A stretch of DNA of 64,000 nucleotides from the NCBI RefSeq assembly GCF_000299875.1, contig NZ_AMRK01000001.1, forward strand, positions 62,001 through 126,000. Direction: 5' to 3'. Made by a program: the position numbers and the translations under genes. The notes beneath the pieces were generated by a model. That model was given only the letters and a program-made list of their open reading frames with translations, had not been told where the DNA came from and did no database searches. This document shows positions 1-7,178 of the stretch, piece after piece (positions within the stretch are counted from its first letter, which is position 1; each line of letters starts with the position of its first letter). The stretch is from Celeribacter baekdonensis B30. GTDB lineage: Bacteria > Pseudomonadota > Alphaproteobacteria > Rhodobacterales > Rhodobacteraceae.

Positions 1-385
1 TCAACAGCGCCGTCATCATCCCGATGTTCAACAACCCGTTGGTCGCCGCCATTCCGGACAAAAGCCGCCATTCCTCCGGCAACAAAAGATCGCCAAAGCC
101 CAGCGTGGTGAAGGCCACGAGCGAGAAATACAGCGCCTCTTCGAAATGGGCAAACAGGCCGATCATGCGAAAGGCAATCGCCCAAATCCACACGCCCGCC
201 GTGATCATCCACAACACCGCGACCACCGCCGCCATCAGCACCAGCGCCAATTTCGGTCCATGCGGTTCGCGGGTCAGCCAATTATGCGCCCGTTGTAGTA
301 CCAGTTCGAGCAGCAAGAACCCCAAGGCGGCAACAAAAACCGACAGGACGATCAGGCCCGTGCCTACGAAAATCTGAAGAAACAT
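1..385 (-). CDS. Two-TM potassium channel family protein (3' end outside window)
   Basis: This is the N-terminal part of an inner-membrane ion channel of the Ion_trans_2 type; 128 residues are visible and the reading frame runs off the left edge, so the C-terminus is missing. There are hydrophobic segments at about residues 7-30 and 46-72. The re-entrant pore loop carries TTLGFGDL at residues 93-100, close to the K+ selectivity filter TxGYGD, with Phe in place of the usual Tyr. The short two-TM plan suggests a small K+ channel subunit without a voltage sensor in the visible part. The ATG start lies 105 bp from the divergent smpB gene. Which ion it carries is an inference from the filter. Confidence 0.75.
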   Translation of the reverse strand, partial: MFLQIFVGTGLIVLSVFVAALGFLLLELVLQRAHNWLTREPHGPKLALVLMAAVVAVLWMITAGVWIWAIAFRMIGLFAHFEEALYFSLVAFTTLGFGDLLLPEEWRLLSGMAATNGLLNIGMMTALL

Positions 386-490
386 CTGTGCTCCAAGCCG
401 AATTCATACCGAATTTCGGCGAACTTGGCAGAATTGAGCCACGCAGGCCAGTGGACAGATCGCCTCTGAGTGCTTATCTGACGCTCTACC

Positions 491-973
491 ATGGCCAATA
501 AAAAACAAACACCCGAAGAAAAGAACTACAAGGTCATCGCCGAAAATCGGCGGGCCCGCTATGACTATGCCATCGAGAATGACATAGAATGCGGCATTGT
601 ATTGACTGGTTCCGAGGTCAAATCCATGCGGACCGGCCAAACCAACATCGCCGAAAGCTACGCCTCGGTCGATGATGGCGAGCTTTGGCTGACCAATTCC
701 TACATCGCGCCCTATCAACAGGCGATGTTCCCGCATGAAGAACGCCGCAAGCGCAAACTTTTGGTTTCGAAACGCGAATTGGCACGCCTTTGGCAGGCCA
801 CAGGGCGGCAGGGCATGACGCTTGTCCCTTTGGTGATGTATTTCAACCATAAGGGCCGTGTTAAAATCAAACTCGGCATCGCCAAGGGCAAAAAGAACCA
901 CGACAAACGCGCCACCGAAGCGGAGCGCGATTGGGGTCGGCAAAAACAGCGGTTGCTGCGTCACGGCGATTGA
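491..973 (+). CDS. smpB: SsrA-binding protein SmpB
   Basis: This is the partner of tmRNA in trans-translation. It binds the tRNA-like domain of tmRNA and delivers it to stalled ribosomes in the cytoplasm. The product is 160 aa, the usual family length, with an OB-fold core ([13 protein letters not shown] near residue 14, TGSEVKSMR near 39) and a basic Lys/Arg-rich C-terminal tail (residues 130-158) that enters the empty decoding channel. The ATG at 491 opens directly on the conserved N-terminus. The tmRNA gene itself, which is split in two pieces in alphaproteobacteria, is not recognisable in this window. A small glycine-rich gene follows 150 bp downstream. Confidence 0.95.
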   Translation: MANKKQTPEEKNYKVIAENRRARYDYAIENDIECGIVLTGSEVKSMRTGQTNIAESYASVDDGELWLTNSYIAPYQQAMFPHEERRKRKLLVSKRELARLWQATGRQGMTLVPLVMYFNHKGRVKIKLGIAKGKKNHDKRATEAERDWGRQKQRLLRHGD

Positions 974-1123
974 TCCACCGACCTGCCTGCGCGCGCTGAC
1001 GTAGCGTTCTGGCGGGAAAATCTCCAAAAATCTCCCCTGAAAGGCCCCGCCTCGGCCTGCCATATTATCGTCCACAACGAACAGATTTGCGCGGTGCCGG
1101 TCTGACAAAAGGACGTTTTGAAT

Positions 1124-1414
1124 ATGGAACAGCTCATTATGTCGCTCGTGGCAGGGGCCGTTGGCGGCAACGTCGGGGGCGCTGCTCTTAAAAACCTGAG
1201 CTTGGGCACTTTGGGCAATTCCTTGGCTGGGATCGTCGGCGGTGGCCTTGGCGGTCAACTCCTTGCCATGCTTGGCGCAGGTGGCATGGGGGACGTGGTT
1301 GCAGGGGCTTCCGGCCTTGATATCGGCGCGCTGGTGCAACAAGCCGCAGGCGGTGGTGTCGGTGGCGTCATCGTGATGGCCATCGTGGGGCTGATCAAAA
1401 ACAAGATGGCCTAA
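1124..1414 (+). CDS. Glycine-rich small membrane-associated protein, unknown function
   Basis: This 96-aa protein is rich in Gly and Ala and built from short hydrophobic stretches with GG/GGG repeats. It ends in a hydrophobic helix ([10 protein letters not shown]) followed by a Lys-containing tail, so it is probably membrane-embedded or aggregation-prone. A good ribosome site (AAAAGGA at 1107-1113) fits the ATG at 1124 better than the TTG at 1118. I do not recognise a characterised family. The gene is followed by about 110 bp and an intrinsic terminator, so it probably forms its own transcript or the tail of the smpB transcript. No cysteines or catalytic motifs are seen. Confidence 0.65.
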   Translation: MEQLIMSLVAGAVGGNVGGAALKNLSLGTLGNSLAGIVGGGLGGQLLAMLGAGGMGDVVAGASGLDIGALVQQAAGGGVGGVIVMAIVGLIKNKMA

Positions 1415-1523
1415 AACGAGGTCGCGTTGGCACGAGTCATCCAGTGTTACGGGTTTTCTATCGGTACGAGTGTCTCTGGTTTCAAGTGTCGTGCAGTTAT
1501 GAGTATCAGGTCAAACTGACCTT

Positions 1524-1547
1524 GGGGGCCTTGTGCCCCCTTTTTTT
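1524..1547 (+). terminator. Intrinsic terminator after glycine-rich gene
   Basis: The stem GGGGGC/GCCCCC closes a 5-nt loop and is followed by seven T residues. A second perfect hairpin (AGGTCA AAC TGACCT) lies immediately upstream at about 1508-1523. Confidence 0.85.
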
Positions 1548-1637
1548 ATGTCCACATGCGGACCAGCCGGGTACATCGCTTGCATGGTCCCAACTGGGCC
1601 TGTATGGCAGAAGACGTCACCCCAAAAAGGTCGCACC

Positions 1638-2492
1638 ATGCCCGACAGTGATCCAAAAACCCTAGTTTCCACAGAGTGGCTTGCCGAGCATCTTAAGGCG
1701 CCCGAACTTCGTCTTATTGACGCAAGCTGGTACATGCCCGCCGATAATCGCGATTGCCGGTCCGAATATGAGGCCGAGCACATCCCCGGCGCCCGGTTTG
1801 TCGATGTCGATGAGGTCGCGGACCTGCGCTCTGATCTGCCGCATATGCTACCGCCCGTTGAAAAATTCATGTCCCGGATGCGCGAGCTTGGCATCGGTGA
1901 TGGTCATCAGGTTGTGGTTTATGACACCGCAGGCGTGTTTTCCGCGCCGCGCGTGTGGTGGATGTTCAAATATTTCGGCCAAGACAATGTGGCCGTGCTT
2001 GATGGCGGGTTGCCGAAATGGAAGGCCGAGGGCCATCCCGTGACGGCCGAGCCGCCGACCATCCGCGACCGCCATATGATCACCGAGATTCGACCCGAAC
2101 TGCTGCGCGACGTGACACAGGTCGCGGCCTCCTCGAAGCTGGGCGATTACACGATCATTGATGCGCGCTCTGCCGCACGGTTCAAAGGCGAGGCCCCTGA
2201 GCCCCGGCCCGGTCTGCGCTCCGGCCATATTCCGAATTCCCGCAACGTGCCCTTTCAGGAGCTTTTGACCCCGCAGGGCACGTTGAAATCCACGGACGAT
2301 CTTCGTGCGGTGTTCATGGGCGCGGGGGTCGATCTTGCTAAACCGGCGATCACCACCTGTGGGTCGGGGATAACCGCCGCCATTTTGGGCCTCGCGCTCA
2401 CCCGTCTTGGGGCGACTTTCTCGCTTTATGACGGCTCTTGGGCAGAATGGGGCATGTACGGCGACCTGCGTGTCGCAACTGGAGAAGCGTAA
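1638..2492 (+). CDS. sseA: 3-mercaptopyruvate sulfurtransferase (tandem rhodanese)
   Basis: This enzyme transfers sulfane sulfur from 3-mercaptopyruvate to thiols or cyanide. The 284-aa product has two rhodanese domains (about 8-130 and 150-280), the normal length for the family. The active loop is CGSGITA with catalytic Cys241; this resembles the mercaptopyruvate-type CGSGVT(A) loop rather than the thiosulfate-type CRKGVT loop. The start is the ATG at 1638, where homology begins; upstream in-frame sequence overlaps the preceding terminator. Its stop codon overlaps the ATG of an aminotransferase by one base (TAATG), so the two are translationally coupled. That suggests the aminotransferase supplies mercaptopyruvate by transaminating cysteine. 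Confidence 0.9.
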   Translation: MPDSDPKTLVSTEWLAEHLKAPELRLIDASWYMPADNRDCRSEYEAEHIPGARFVDVDEVADLRSDLPHMLPPVEKFMSRMRELGIGDGHQVVVYDTAGVFSAPRVWWMFKYFGQDNVAVLDGGLPKWKAEGHPVTAEPPTIRDRHMITEIRPELLRDVTQVAASSKLGDYTIIDARSAARFKGEAPEPRPGLRSGHIPNSRNVPFQELLTPQGTLKSTDDLRAVFMGAGVDLAKPAITTCGSGITAAILGLALTRLGATFSLYDGSWAEWGMYGDLRVATGEA

Positions 2493-3676
2493 TGCTGAGC
2501 ACTCTGAAACCGCAACCTGCGGATAAAATCCTCGAACTGATGGCGCTGTATCGCGACGATCCGCGCGACACTAAAATCGACCTTGGCGTTGGCATTTATA
2601 AAAACGCCGATGGCGAAACCCCGGTGATGCGGGCGATCAAAGCCGCCGAAAAGCAGCTTTGGGACGTCGAGACCACCAAAAAATACACCGCCCTGTCTGG
2701 CGATCCGGCCTTTGGTGCGGCGATGAAAACGCTGGTTTTGGCGGACAGCGTCGATCACGCCCGCGTCGGCGCGATTGCGACGCCGGGCGGCACCGGCGCG
2801 ATCCGCCAAGCGTTTGAATTGGCGAAACTGGTGAACCCGGATGTGACCATCTGGACCTCGAACCCGACCTGGCCGAACCATGTGTCGATCATCAAATTCA
2901 TGGGGCTGACCAACAAGTCCTACGCCTATTTCGACGAGGCCAATTGCACCGTCGATTTCGACGCGATGATGGAGAGCCTCAAAGAGGTGAAATCCGGCGA
3001 CGTGGTGTTGTTGCATGGCTGCTGTCACAACCCAACCGGCGCCAATTTGACGCTCGAACAATTCGATCTGGTGGCCGACTTGATCCTTGAGAAAGGCGCG
3101 ATGGCGCTGGTCGATATTGCTTACCAAGGCTTTGGCGACGGTCTTGAAGAAGACGCCGCAGCGACCCGTCTTTTGGCCGCAAAACTGCCGGAAATGCTGA
3201 TCGCGTCGAGCTGTTCGAAAAACTTCGGGATTTACCGCGAGCGCACCGGCTGTCTCATGGCAATCTCCGAGAAGGCCGAACAGACCGCCGTGACCCAAGG
3301 CACGTTGAACTTTCTCAACCGTCAAAACTATTCCTTCCCGCCCGATCACGGCGCGCGGTTGGTGACGATGATCTTGGGTGATGCGGCGTTGAAAGCCGAT
3401 TGGATGGCGGAACTTGAAGAGGTCCGTTTGGGCATGTTGGGGCTGCGCACGCAACTCGCCGATGAACTGCGCCGTCTGACCAATTCGGATCGGTTCGACT
3501 TCATCGCCAAACACCGCGGCATGTTCTCCCGCATCGGGGCGACACCCGAAGAGGTTTTGAAACTGCGCGAAGACTACGGCATCTACATGGTCGGGGATTC
3601 GCGTTTGAACATCGCCGGGTTGAACGCCGAAACGGTGCCGATTCTGGCGGCGGCTGTGGCGAAGATCTGCAAATAA
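2492..3676 (+). CDS. Aspartate/aromatic amino acid aminotransferase (class I, PLP)
   Basis: This is a pyridoxal-phosphate enzyme of the AspC/TyrB family, interconverting aspartate or aromatic amino acids with their 2-oxo acids. At 394 aa it is full length. HNPTG at residues 179-183 and the Schiff-base lysine K243 in SSCSKNFG are present, together with DIAYQGFG near 208-215. The start ATG overlaps the sseA stop. Mammalian aspartate aminotransferase also acts as cysteine aminotransferase upstream of mercaptopyruvate sulfurtransferase; the tight coupling here makes the same pairing plausible, though this is inference. aspC and tyrB cannot be separated by eye, so no symbol is given. Confidence 0.9.
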   Translation: MLSTLKPQPADKILELMALYRDDPRDTKIDLGVGIYKNADGETPVMRAIKAAEKQLWDVETTKKYTALSGDPAFGAAMKTLVLADSVDHARVGAIATPGGTGAIRQAFELAKLVNPDVTIWTSNPTWPNHVSIIKFMGLTNKSYAYFDEANCTVDFDAMMESLKEVKSGDVVLLHGCCHNPTGANLTLEQFDLVADLILEKGAMALVDIAYQGFGDGLEEDAAATRLLAAKLPEMLIASSCSKNFGIYRERTGCLMAISEKAEQTAVTQGTLNFLNRQNYSFPPDHGARLVTMILGDAALKADWMAELEEVRLGMLGLRTQLADELRRLTNSDRFDFIAKHRGMFSRIGATPEEVLKLREDYGIYMVGDSRLNIAGLNAETVPILAAAVAKICK

Positions 3677-3705
3677 TCCGCGGGCCTGATCGCGATACGA
3701 CATCC

Positions 3706-3736
3706 AAGAGCGCGCCTGCGGGGGCGCTCTTTTTTT
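3706..3736 (+). terminator. Intrinsic terminator after sseA-aminotransferase operon
   Basis: An 8-bp stem AAGAGCGC/GCGCTCTT runs straight into a seven-T tract 30 bp after the aminotransferase stop. Confidence 0.9.
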
Positions 3737-3853
3737 CGTGGGTCGGCCCCGCAGAGCCGATTGCGAACTGTCACACTGGACACACTTTCAAAGATCATAA
3801 TCACACCTATCTATATACCAGACTGTTCAATTCTCCCTTCCAAAGGACTCAGC

Positions 3854-4234
3854 ATGAAAACCGAAACTGTAGACGGCGTGGCTTTTGAAACTTGGACCGT
3901 GGAGGAGGTGCAAAAGGCCTTTGACGCCAATGACATCGTCCTGATCGACGTGCGCACACCGCAAGAATATATGTTTGAGCATATCGAAGGCGCGCTGTTG
4001 TTTCCGATGTCGTTTTTCGCCGCCGACAAACTCCCGAGCCAAGACGGCAAACGGATCGTGTTCCATTGTGGCTCCGGCGTGCGCTCGGCGCGTGTCGCTA
4101 CGGCCTGCGCCAAGGCGGGGATCACGCCGATCGCACATATGGAAGGTGGCTTTGGCGGCTGGAAGGCTGCGGGCAAGGCCTATATGGGCACCGACATGGC
4201 CTCTGGCGCACCAATGAGAGTTGCGGCGAAGTAA
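3854..4234 (+). CDS. Single-domain rhodanese-like protein
   Basis: This is a 126-aa cytoplasmic rhodanese (sulfurtransferase) domain. IDVRTPQEY at 31-39 and the active-site loop CGSGVRSA with Cys72 are intact, so it should carry a persulfide. The GFGGWKAAGK ending is typical of stand-alone rhodaneses. The start is the ATG at 3854, preceded by AAAGGA at 3842-3847; there is no homology upstream of it. It has its own promoter region after the terminator of the sseA operon, so it is a separate transcription unit, but its position suggests a shared sulfur-handling theme. The physiological acceptor is unknown. Confidence 0.85.
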   Translation: MKTETVDGVAFETWTVEEVQKAFDANDIVLIDVRTPQEYMFEHIEGALLFPMSFFAADKLPSQDGKRIVFHCGSGVRSARVATACAKAGITPIAHMEGGFGGWKAAGKAYMGTDMASGAPMRVAAK

Positions 4235-4256
4235 CTGCACCTTTGAACGAGTGCAT

Positions 4257-4281
4257 GGGGCATCCTGCGGGGTGCCCTTTT
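4257..4281 (+). terminator. Intrinsic terminator after rhodanese gene
   Basis: The stem GGGCATC/GGTGCCC (one G-U pair) is followed by TTTT, between two convergent genes. Confidence 0.65.
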
Positions 4282-4285
4282 GTGT

Positions 4286-5047
4286 TTAACCGGCGAAAAT
4301 GCGCGCCATTTCGCGGTCAAATTCGGCCCAGCTCATTGTCGCCTTATTGCCCGCATAGCCATGGTAATGAGATTTTCCCGTCGAGGTCGGCAGCCCGGCC
4401 CAGATTTTGGCCAGATTGTTCATAAATTCGCGTCGTGGGATTTGCCCCCGCCTCGCCTCATAAAGCCCCGCCTCCCTCAACAACATGTCGGACAAACGAT
4501 CCTGAACGGCGGGGGTAAAGACCACCTCCGGCCCCAAATCCAATTCGGTGACGAGGCGGGCCAGTGTTTTTGGAATAAATTGATAGCGACCAATGGCATG
4601 GGGCTGACCCGGCGTGGCATCAATCCATGCGAAAATCTCGCCGAGAGTCATCTGGGTTGGGCGTTTGCGCGGCAGGACCTTGGCCGCATGTTGGATCGCG
4701 TCATAGCCATCCCGCCGCGATTCGGCGCGGCCAATCACATTGCGGATCACCGCAAGATATCCGGATTCATCGTTGGGCACAGAGATCGACGGCGTGGCGG
4801 GCAGGCGTGGCGGGGCGGGATCAAACAGGCTCCCGGACACACGCCCGACAAAGAGGCTTGGCCCGAAGGCGGGGTCTTGGCCAAGAGAGACGGGCAGCAG
4901 CGACTGTGGAGTCACTCCGATCAAAGGCGCGCGATCCGCAAACAGAGATTGAGGCTCCGCATGGCCACCCGCCCCAAAGGGCGCAAGCATCATCACAGAC
5001 ATCACAAAACGGGGCACAAAACGCCAAACGCAATTCTTGCGAAACAT
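4286..5047 (-). CDS. Secreted GH104-like muramidase/lysozyme-fold protein
   Basis: This 253-aa exported protein has a signal peptide (about residues 1-30, ending near GGHA), a proline-rich linker (60-95) and a C-terminal domain (about 98-250). That domain resembles the lambda-endolysin-like glycoside hydrolase family 104. Family-like features are IGRAES at 105-110 (Glu109 is the likely catalytic acid), MTLGEIFAWID near 133-143, IGRYQFIP at 152-159, and a QDRL stretch near 182. Such proteins cleave glycan strands of peptidoglycan. There are no holin or other phage genes nearby, so a housekeeping periplasmic role is more likely than a prophage remnant. Whether it cleaves hydrolytically or as a lytic transglycosylase is not decidable here. 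Confidence 0.65.
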   Translation of the reverse strand: MFRKNCVWRFVPRFVMSVMMLAPFGAGGHAEPQSLFADRAPLIGVTPQSLLPVSLGQDPAFGPSLFVGRVSGSLFDPAPPRLPATPSISVPNDESGYLAVIRNVIGRAESRRDGYDAIQHAAKVLPRKRPTQMTLGEIFAWIDATPGQPHAIGRYQFIPKTLARLVTELDLGPEVVFTPAVQDRLSDMLLREAGLYEARRGQIPRREFMNNLAKIWAGLPTSTGKSHYHGYAGNKATMSWAEFDREMARIFAG

Positions 5048-5140
5048 ATCATCCTCATCGGCTGGCCTCCTTTGAGAAGGCCCGACAAGGGATAGGGAAA
5101 ACTGGTTTAGATTCGGTTTAGACGCACCAAAGCGGGCACC

Positions 5141-5178
5141 AAAACAAGAAAAGGCCCCGGCACTTTCGCGCCGGGGCC
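5141..5178 (-). terminator. Intrinsic terminator of glnK-amtB operon
   Basis: The 9-bp stem GGCCCCGGC/GCCGGGGCC is followed, in minus-strand direction, by TTTTCTTGTTTT, 26 bp past the amtB stop. Confidence 0.9.
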
Positions 5179-5203
5179 AATCTGTTTGATCTGTTAAAGG
5201 CGA

Positions 5204-6532
5204 TTAGCCTTTGTAGAACTCGGGGTAGGCTTCCATGCCAAGCTCAGCTTTGTCGAGGCCAGTGATCTCGGCTTCTTCGGAGACGCGGATGCCGCCGAAA
5301 GCTTTGAGCACGAGCCAGAGCACCAGGGAGACCACGAAGGTGAAGGCGCCGATGGACACGATACCGACAAGCTGAGTGCCAAAGGAGGTGTCAGCGTTGG
5401 TCAACGGAACCGCGATGGTGCCCCAGATACCGCAGAGCAGGTGAACCGGGATGGCGCCAACAACGTCATCGATTTTCAGCTTGTCGAGGAACGGCACAGC
5501 GAAGACCACGATGATACCGCCGATGCCACCGATGATCAGGGACATGAAAAGCGACGGAGCAAGCGGTTCAGCGGTGATGGACACAAGGCCAGCCAGCGCA
5601 CCGTTGAGCACCATGGTGAGGTCGATTTTGCCGTAGATGATTTGCGTCAAGATCAGTGCCGCGATGGAACCCGCAGCAGCGGCCATGTTGGTGTTCACAA
5701 AGATACGGCCAACGTCGGTGATGTCGCCAACAGTACCAGCAGCAAGCTGCGAGCCACCGTTAAAGCCGAACCAACCGAGCCACAGGATGAACGTCCCCAA
5801 GGTGGCGAGTGCCAGATTGGACCCCGGGAACGCAGTGACTTTGCCGTCTTTGTATTTGCCGATACGCGGGCCAAGGACCAACGCGCCAGCCAAAGCAGCC
5901 CAGCCACCAGCAGAGTGTACCAAGGTGGACCCAGCGAAGTCGGAGAAACCCATTTCGGAGAGGAACCCGCCGCCCCACTGCCAGGAAGCTTCGATCGGGT
6001 AGAAGAAACCGGTCAGAACGACAACAAAGATAAAGAACGGCCAGATTTTGATGCGCTCAGCCAAAGTACCGGACACGATGGACGCGGTGGTCGCACAGAA
6101 CATCAACTGAAAGAAAAAGTCAGATGCGACAGAGGCATAGCCCAAATCGGCATCTGCCACAGCCAAGCCAACCGGCTCCATTGTGGCGCTGCCAACAGCA
6201 CCGAGGAAACCCGGAATGATCCAGGCGTCGCCCGGATACATCAGCGAATAGCCGATGAGCCAGTACATGACGGCCGCGATGGAAAACAACACAACGTTTT
6301 TCAACAACTGCGTGGTCACGTTTTTGGAGCGCACGAGGCCCGCCTCCAACATCGCAAAACCCGCAGCCATCCACATGACGAGGAAACCGCCAATGAGGAA
6401 CAGCAGCGTGGTCATGATGTACGGGCCGATTTCGTCAAAGCCAGGTACCGCCACTTCGGCATCCTGCGCAAAAGCCACAAGCGGAAGCAAAGTCGCCACC
6501 GCAGAGGCCGGAATGAGTTTGGTGAGTTTCAT
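5204..6532 (-). CDS. amtB: Ammonium transporter AmtB
   Basis: This inner-membrane trimeric channel for NH3/NH4+ is 442 aa with a cleavable signal-like N-terminus (ending ..VAFAQ near 26) and 11 predicted membrane helices. Family motifs such as MLEAGLVRSKN near 62-72 and the histidine-containing segment STLVHSAGGW, carrying one pore His, are visible. The cytoplasmic tail (GLDKAELGMEAYPEF) is the region that GlnK contacts. The ATG at 6532 has AAAGGGA about 10 nt upstream; the in-frame TTG three codons earlier is too close to it. It lies 35 bp downstream of glnK and ends at a strong terminator. Regulation by nitrogen status is expected from the operon. Confidence 0.95.
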   Translation of the reverse strand: MKLTKLIPASAVATLLPLVAFAQDAEVAVPGFDEIGPYIMTTLLFLIGGFLVMWMAAGFAMLEAGLVRSKNVTTQLLKNVVLFSIAAVMYWLIGYSLMYPGDAWIIPGFLGAVGSATMEPVGLAVADADLGYASVASDFFFQLMFCATTASIVSGTLAERIKIWPFFIFVVVLTGFFYPIEASWQWGGGFLSEMGFSDFAGSTLVHSAGGWAALAGALVLGPRIGKYKDGKVTAFPGSNLALATLGTFILWLGWFGFNGGSQLAAGTVGDITDVGRIFVNTNMAAAAGSIAALILTQIIYGKIDLTMVLNGALAGLVSITAEPLAPSLFMSLIIGGIGGIIVVFAVPFLDKLKIDDVVGAIPVHLLCGIWGTIAVPLTNADTSFGTQLVGIVSIGAFTFVVSLVLWLVLKAFGGIRVSEEAEITGLDKAELGMEAYPEFYKG

Positions 6533-6567
6533 GTGTTTCAAGTCCCTTTCGTCTCGGGTAGCGCGAC

Positions 6568-7020
<453 letters not shown>

Positions 7021-7033
7021 TCAGGGCACCTCT

Positions 7034-7057
7034 GCACAAAAATTATACATTTTGTGC
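7034..7057. promoter_or_regulatory. 24-bp palindrome between glnK and the PBP gene
   Basis: A perfect inverted repeat GCACAAAA-N8-TTTTGTGC sits in the 272-bp divergent interval. Its centre contains TATAAT on the minus strand, so it could overlap a glnK promoter. The half-site spacing does not match the usual NtrC box, and I could not find a clear -24/-12 element. Operator function is inferred. Confidence 0.4.
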
Positions 7058-7178
7058 GACGAGACCATTTTTTAGGCAGAAAATAAAGCCATCGCAGCGA
7101 CTCGTTTCCCCTCAACATTCCGGCAAGCTCTCTGTAAGCTGATCCCTAATCAAAAACGGCAATGATCGAGCAAAGCCC

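Noticed and set aside
404-1342. Long minus-strand reading frame antisense to smpB and the glycine-rich gene
   Set aside because: It is a shadow of high-GC codon bias; SmpB on the other strand has full family support, and the antisense product shows no recognisable domain.
2426-3703. 425-codon open frame antisense to the aminotransferase
   Set aside because: The plus-strand product has intact PLP motifs; the antisense frame is His/Arg/Gln-rich, typical of a mirrored frame.
4286-5047. Prophage remnant suggested by the endolysin-like GH104 domain
   Set aside because: It has a signal peptide, no holin, capsid or integrase genes nearby, and normal composition.
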